64,000 nt of DNA from Shewanella sp. OMA3-2 (GTDB taxonomy: Bacteria > Pseudomonadota > Gammaproteobacteria > Enterobacterales > Shewanellaceae): assembly GCF_021513195.1 (NCBI RefSeq), contig NZ_CP090974.1:1376001-1440000 (forward strand). The letters run 5' to 3'. Every line of letters begins with the position of its first letter. Positions within the stretch are counted from its first letter, which is position 1. The position numbers were made by a program, and so were the translations under genes. The notes under the pieces are model-generated. The model had not been told where the DNA came from. It saw nothing but the letters and a program-made list of their open reading frames with translations, and did no database searches. Below are positions 60,100 to 64,000 of the stretch, piece after piece.

Positions 60100-60717
60100 A
60101 TGAGTTTTACAACTTGGTTAGGGTTACTCGCCATTTGTTGCCTAGGAGCAATGTCACCAGGGCCAAGCTTAGCTATGGTAGTTAGGCATACTTTAGGCGG
60201 TAGCCGTTTACACGGTATTGTTTGTGCTTGGGCACATTCAATTGGTATTGGGATTTATGCTTTAGTGACCTTATTAGGGCTTGCTGTAGTGCTTAAAGCA
60301 TCGCCCTTGTTGTTTAATACAATTGCGATAGTTGGCGCATTATACCTGGCTTGGATCGGTATTCAGGCGTTGCGTTCTAAAGGTGGTATGCAACAAAAGC
60401 TCGCCGCTGGACATAAAACGAGTTTACTAGCTGCCGCGCGTGATGGCTTGGCTATTTCATTGTTTAACCCTAAAATTTTACTGTTTTTTTTGGCGTTATT
60501 TAGCCAGTTTGTATTAGCCGCAGAAACTTTAGCTGGGCAAACATTAATTATACTCACTCCTTTAATCATTGACGGTCTTTGGTATACCTTGATTGCAATT
60601 ATATTATCGCATTCAGCGGTATTACCTAGGTTACGTGAAAAAGCGGTATGGATAGATAGGGTATCAGGAGTGGTACTTATTGTGCTTGCTGGGCGAGTTA
60701 TTTTTACCTTGGTATAA
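60100..60717 (+). CDS. LysE/RhtB-family amino-acid exporter
   Basis: A 205-residue inner-membrane protein with six hydrophobic segments. The ATG at 60100 (MSFTTWLGLLAICCLGAMSPGPSLAMVVRHTLGG) is chosen because AAGGA lies 5 bases before it and the family start fits. PGPSLAMVVRHTLGGSRLHGI is the LysE/RhtB signature, and LFNPKILLFFLALFSQFV is the second family block. The substrate (amino acid, homoserine lactone or thiol) cannot be told. It is divergent from the thioredoxin-like gene. Confidence 0.9.
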   Translation: MSFTTWLGLLAICCLGAMSPGPSLAMVVRHTLGGSRLHGIVCAWAHSIGIGIYALVTLLGLAVVLKASPLLFNTIAIVGALYLAWIGIQALRSKGGMQQKLAAGHKTSLLAAARDGLAISLFNPKILLFFLALFSQFVLAAETLAGQTLIILTPLIIDGLWYTLIAIILSHSAVLPRLREKAVWIDRVSGVVLIVLAGRVIFTLV

Positions 60718-60840
60718 CGACTTGCAGCATAGCAGTGCGTTACATTTTTAACGTACTGATAATTTGGTATTAATGTTAACGTTTTGAAAGGTGAAAATAA
60801 TGCCATCTTGTTTAGGTGACATTATTTTCAATTCAATGAT

Positions 60841-61194
60841 TTATCCTTTGAAAACTTGCACACTGTCATCTTGTGCTGGTTCATTTTCAGCTTTAGAGAT
60901 TGGAGGGTGCTTAATGTGATCTTCTAAGTTTTCATTTAGCATGAGTTTATATTCATTGGCAAACCAAGCTAATGCATTGTCTTTTTCTGCCGCTAAGTCA
61001 GATGACTTTATTGCAGCCTCAAATGCATTGTAGCGAGAGGCTGCATAACGTAATGCGGTGCCAACTTTACCAATATCATTTTCTGTCTGGCCGATTTGAT
61101 TGGCTAGAGCAATAAATTGATCTGCTAGTTGATATATAGTTGTCGCGCTTTGTGTGTCAGAAGCTACGTTTTGAGGTGCAGATTGTTCAGTCAT
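60841..61194 (-). CDS. DUF3144 domain protein
   Basis: A 117-residue cytosolic protein matching DUF3144: YQLADQFIALANQ, AASRYNAFEAA and FANEYKLMLNENLEDHI. AAGGGAG lies 5 bases before the ATG. Function unknown; such proteins are found scattered in marine gammaproteobacteria. It is a single gene between the LysE exporter and the pilin-like gene. Confidence 0.85.
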   Translation of the reverse strand: MTEQSAPQNVASDTQSATTIYQLADQFIALANQIGQTENDIGKVGTALRYAASRYNAFEAAIKSSDLAAEKDNALAWFANEYKLMLNENLEDHIKHPPISKAENEPAQDDSVQVFKG

Positions 61195-61262
61195 AAGACT
61201 CCCTTGATAGGTAATGTAAAATTATTAGTGTACCGAGTTTAAAAATAGAATTCAGTTAAAAC

Positions 61263-61805
61263 TTAACTATTAGGTTCTGAATCTGTGATGACTTGCCCAT
61301 TACGAGAATCATAATAAATCGAAAGGGTATTTAACTTGTTATAGAAGAAACGGCATTGGTCGGGATTGATATAAGTGACCCTGTATTCGGTCGCTGTTGA
61401 GTTTAAACTGGTCGATACGCTAGGTGAGTCTTGTAAAATAGTATTCCAAACAGAAATACAATCGTTAGTATTATTGAGGCGAGGTGAACTTTCAAATGGT
61501 GGATAGCTTTGTGCAGGGTATCCCCATAGGTTCATATAAAGCTGACCATTAATTCCGGCATTTTCGTATATTTGTAAATTGTCAGCGGGCCCAGAGTTCC
61601 CCATAGCAGCCCATTTGATATGTGCAAGACTAATCCCTGATGCAAATGAGCCACCAGTACCTTTGACATTAGATACATAGGCATCTTGTTGTAGGTTAAT
61701 AAACTTAGGCAAGGCTATTACAGCTAGAATAGCTAAAATAATAATAACAGTGATTAACTCAATTAAAGTTAAGCCTAGTTGTTGCCGAGTCGTCTTAAAC
61801 TTCAT
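61263..61805 (-). CDS. Type IV pilin-like / pseudopilin protein (MSHA-pilin type)
   Basis: A 180-residue prepilin-like protein. The ATG at 61805 gives an 11-residue leader MKFKTTRQQLG ending in Gly, then LTLIELITVIIILAILAVIALPKF. Glu at +5 of the mature protein is present, as needed for assembly. The +1 residue is Leu, not the usual Phe, but it is a methylated class often accepted by PilD. The body resembles MSHA pilin-type (MshA/MshB) proteins, with one Cys pair (NDCISVWN and DPDQCRFFY-like NPDQCRFFY) near the C-terminus. It stands alone, without other pilus genes nearby. Confidence 0.85.
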   Translation of the reverse strand: MKFKTTRQQLGLTLIELITVIIILAILAVIALPKFINLQQDAYVSNVKGTGGSFASGISLAHIKWAAMGNSGPADNLQIYENAGINGQLYMNLWGYPAQSYPPFESSPRLNNTNDCISVWNTILQDSPSVSTSLNSTATEYRVTYINPDQCRFFYNKLNTLSIYYDSRNGQVITDSEPNS

Positions 61806-61893
61806 AATACTCAATAAACGATTTATAATAGCGGTACTCTAAAGTAGCTGATGTAAATTAGCAATTTCCCCTAAAAGTTTGAGGGTGTTGAAA

Positions 61894-62553
61894 GTGAAAA
61901 GTTGGTCTGTATTTATCAAGAATGAACAACAGCAGGACTACTTTATTCGTTTAAATCAATTTCTGATTGATCAGCAGTCAATGAACAAAGTCATCTTTCC
62001 TCCAAAGGCCGATATTTATCGTGCTTTTGAATTAACTCCAATAGAAAAGGTAAAAGTGGTGGTGATTGGGCAAGACCCTTATCATGGCGAAGGGCAGGCC
62101 CATGGGCTGGCTTTTTCTGTTAAGTCAGGGGTGAAAGTTCCACCGTCACTGGCTAATATTTACAAAGAGTTAGCACAAGATATAGTGGGTTTTTCGCTTC
62201 CATCACATGGTGATTTAACCCATTGGGCTAAGCAAGGTCTGTTAATGTTAAATACCGTTTTGACTGTTGAGCAATCTTTGGCGCACTCACATGCTAAAGC
62301 AGGCTGGGAGGTGTTTACCGATCATGTATTAGATTATCTTAATCATTCACAGCAACCGCTTATATTTGTGCTGTGGGGAAGTCATGCAATCAAGAAGGGG
62401 CGTCTGATTACCCGTGAACATCATACTATTCTAAGTGGTCCTCATCCGTCACCATTATCGGCATATCGTGGCTTTTTTGGATGCGGTCATTTCTCGAAAA
62501 TAAATCAACAGCTTATTAAAAATGGTCAAGAGCCCATTGATTGGCAGGTATAA
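61894..62553 (+). CDS. ung: Uracil-DNA glycosylase
   Basis: A 219-residue family 1 uracil-DNA glycosylase that removes uracil from DNA. The GTG at 61894 is preferred: GAGG lies 9 bases before it. The frame is open upstream to a TTG at 61879. The catalytic water-activating Asp lies in [37 protein letters not shown] is the minor-groove-insertion loop with the catalytic His. [15 protein letters not shown] and [11 protein letters not shown] complete the family blocks. It ends at a terminator shared with ispB. Confidence 0.97.
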   Translation: MKSWSVFIKNEQQQDYFIRLNQFLIDQQSMNKVIFPPKADIYRAFELTPIEKVKVVVIGQDPYHGEGQAHGLAFSVKSGVKVPPSLANIYKELAQDIVGFSLPSHGDLTHWAKQGLLMLNTVLTVEQSLAHSHAKAGWEVFTDHVLDYLNHSQQPLIFVLWGSHAIKKGRLITREHHTILSGPHPSPLSAYRGFFGCGHFSKINQQLIKNGQEPIDWQV

Positions 62554-62586
62554 AAAAGCAGTAACAATTACTGTTACTGCTTTTTT
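62552..62586. terminator. Bidirectional terminator between ung and ispB
   Basis: Fourteen-bp stem AAAAAAGCAGTAAC / GTTACTGCTTTTTT with loop AATTACT. T runs occur on both strands and it lies between convergent genes. Confidence 0.9.
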
Positions 62587-62612
62587 AGCGGTTTGTTATA
62601 ACTTAACATATC

Positions 62613-63584
62613 TTAGTGCTTACGGTTTACCGATAAGTGAGCAAGAGCAATAAGGGCTTGTTTATAATCGGTATCGGGTAATACGATTAATGCATCAATC
62701 GCTTTTTGTGCCTCTTGTTCAGCTCTCTTTTGGGTGTATTCAAGCGCCCCAGATTGATGTAAGGCTGCCACTATTTGATCAATTGCTTGGGTGCCATCAC
62801 CTTTTTCTATGGCGACTTTGATTAACGCTTTGGCGGTGTCATCGCCATGTACCATCGCATAGATTAATGGCAATGTAGGCTTGCCTTCCGCTAAGTCATC
62901 GCCAATATTCTTACCTAACTCACCAGTTTTTGCAGTGTAGTCCAGTAAGTCATCGGTTAACTGAAATGCAGTGCCTAAATATTTACCGTAATCGCCAAGC
63001 GCTTGTTGCCATTCTGATGGAGCATCCGCTAACACGCCAGCCAGTAATGTAGCCGCTTCAAATAGTTTGGCTGTTTTACAGTAAATGACTCGCATATAGT
63101 TTGCTTCAGTCGTCTCGGGGTCATTACAATTCATTAATTGCAGCACTTCCCCTTCTGCCAACACATTGGTTGTGTCAGCCAGAACTTTTAATACATGCAT
63201 ACTGTCGAGTTCAGTCATCATTTGAAAAGAACGGGTATAGAGAAAGTCTCCTACCAGTACGCTCGCGCTGTTGCCAAATAGTGCATTAGCCGTTTCGCGG
63301 CCGCGACGTAATGTGGACTCGTCGACAACATCATCATGTAATAATGAAGCAGTATGAATAAACTCAATAATAGCGGCTAACTTTACATGCAGTTCACCCT
63401 GGTAGTTTACCGATCTAGCAGCAAGGATTGACAATAAAGGACGTAGACGTTTTCCGCCACCATTTATAATGTAGAAGCCTAGTTGGTTAATTAGGGCTAC
63501 ATCAGATTCAAGTTGCTTATAAATAAGTTGGTTGACGGATTGCATATCTGAGTCAGCCAACTGACGAATGGCGGTTAAATCCAT
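62613..63584 (-). CDS. ispB: Octaprenyl diphosphate synthase
   Basis: A 323-residue trans-prenyl transferase that makes the C40 side-chain precursor of ubiquinone and menaquinone, feeding the pathway in which ubiF acts. The two Asp-rich motifs are LLHDDVVDES (about residue 80) and LTDDLLDYT (about 207). The N-terminal GGGKRLRPLL is the family binding block. GAGAG lies 5 bases before the ATG. In related bacteria ispB is divergent from rplU-rpmA, which would lie just to the right of the window. Confidence 0.96.
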   Translation of the reverse strand: MDLTAIRQLADSDMQSVNQLIYKQLESDVALINQLGFYIINGGGKRLRPLLSILAARSVNYQGELHVKLAAIIEFIHTASLLHDDVVDESTLRRGRETANALFGNSASVLVGDFLYTRSFQMMTELDSMHVLKVLADTTNVLAEGEVLQLMNCNDPETTEANYMRVIYCKTAKLFEAATLLAGVLADAPSEWQQALGDYGKYLGTAFQLTDDLLDYTAKTGELGKNIGDDLAEGKPTLPLIYAMVHGDDTAKALIKVAIEKGDGTQAIDQIVAALHQSGALEYTQKRAEQEAQKAIDALIVLPDTDYKQALIALAHLSVNRKH

Positions 63585-64000
63585 AATACTCTCTAATTTA
63601 TTGTGGAAGACATTAATGGTCTTTCTATTTGGTGCGCATCTGGGTTCATATCTTACAGGAGAAACGCGCTGTTTTTCAAAGTTGTTATTACTAATTTTGA
63701 AACTTGTTACTACTTAAACTCAATTTCTAAAATGTGTGCCTGTGCCATTTTTTTTAGTTACTTCATTAATGCAAAAGAAAAGAGCAGATCTAATATGCTA
63801 AGAGGGCAAATGAGTCAGTGCTTTTCAGGATAAATTTAGGTAAAATCATTTCAAAATCCGGTGAAGATAACACAGGAAGATTTTAGCGCTACTCTTAAAC
63901 TATTATAATGAGTGTTTTTGCGAGGTAGTTAAGGCAATTGTACTTAATGTTTATACAATATTCAGTAACTAGTAGTGAATATTGTGCGGTAGTGACGGCT
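63585..64000. other. Right-edge intergenic region upstream of ispB
   Basis: No gene in this 416-base stretch; a 76-codon plus-strand frame at 63603 has no ribosome site or protein-like composition. It contains an inverted repeat at 63956-63984 and possible promoter elements for a plus-strand gene beyond the edge (TATACA at 63952, weak -35). In relatives this gene is rplU; that cannot be confirmed here. Confidence 0.4.
63956..63984. promoter_or_regulatory. Inverted repeat near the right edge
   Basis: CAATATTCA (63956-63964) and its exact complement TGAATATTG (63976-63984) around an 11-base centre, beside a possible -10 box (TATACA at 63952-63957). It may be an operator or a leader-RNA hairpin for the next plus-strand gene. 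Confidence 0.35.

Noticed and set aside
63603..63833. 76-codon plus-strand frame upstream of ispB
   Set aside because: No ribosome site and no recognisable features; lies in a promoter region.

Overview
The window reads as a chromosomal core segment of a marine gammaproteobacterium, most likely Shewanella (Alteromonadales). The basis is gene order and protein relatedness recalled from known genomes, not a database search. Coding density is high, base composition is moderately AT-rich, and nearly every gene has a well-known housekeeping relative. There is no prophage, CRISPR array, rRNA operon or defence island. I did not find a convincing undescribed multi-gene system.

Layout. 1-3.7 kb: end of a BtuF-like periplasmic binding protein, a secreted protein of unknown function, and holD-rimI. 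4-18.3 kb, minus strand: lipoate and cell-wall block lipA-lipB-ybeD-dacA-rlpA-mltB-rodA-mrdA, then rlmH-rsfS-nadD-holA-lptE-leuS. 18.4-25.2 kb: ybeL-like gene, then lnt-corC-ybeY-phoH-miaB (minus). 25.6-28.8 kb: ubiF, pth, ychF (plus). 29.1-30.0 kb: seven tRNA genes (Met-Leu-Gln-Gln-Met-Leu-Gln). 30.3-33.5 kb: cysteine-cluster protein, prs, ispE, lolB. 33.7-41.5 kb, plus strand: hemA-prfA-prmC-sirB2-sirB1, a DUF819 protein, kdsA and a DMT transporter. 41.5-54.8 kb: mixed-strand genes including panE, vanZ-like, yajQ, ampG-like, a cyclophilin, yajG-like, DUF2804, sterol-desaturase-like, rlmG, an MsbA-type ABC exporter and a fadD-type ligase. 55.3-64 kb: TonB-dependent receptor, an IS4 element, a truncated DsbD-like thioredoxin, a LysE exporter, DUF3144, an orphan pilin-like protein, ung and ispB.

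How the genes work together. The left block couples lipoylation (lipB makes the octanoyl transfer, lipA inserts sulfur) with peptidoglycan maturation and rod-shape synthesis (dacA, rlpA, mltB, rodA, mrdA) and envelope assembly (lptE, lnt, lolB). Ribosome and translation factors (rlmH, rsfS, leuS, miaB, ybeY, pth, ychF, prfA, prmC, rlmG, rimI, tRNAs) recur throughout. Precursor supply is covered by prs, hemA, ispE, ispB, kdsA, panE, ubiF and nadD.

The most notable anomalies are the following. (1) The PBP2 gene mrdA carries three separate single-base frameshifts and the overlapping rodA start carries a fourth, while I saw no frameshift in other chromosomal genes. (2) An IS4-type element (57977-59414) with a 10-bp target duplication has split the palindromic terminator between the TonB receptor and the thioredoxin gene, and its own transposase is frameshifted. 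(3) The tRNA array is a duplicated Met-Leu-Gln cassette whose Gln copies differ in the anticodon stem.
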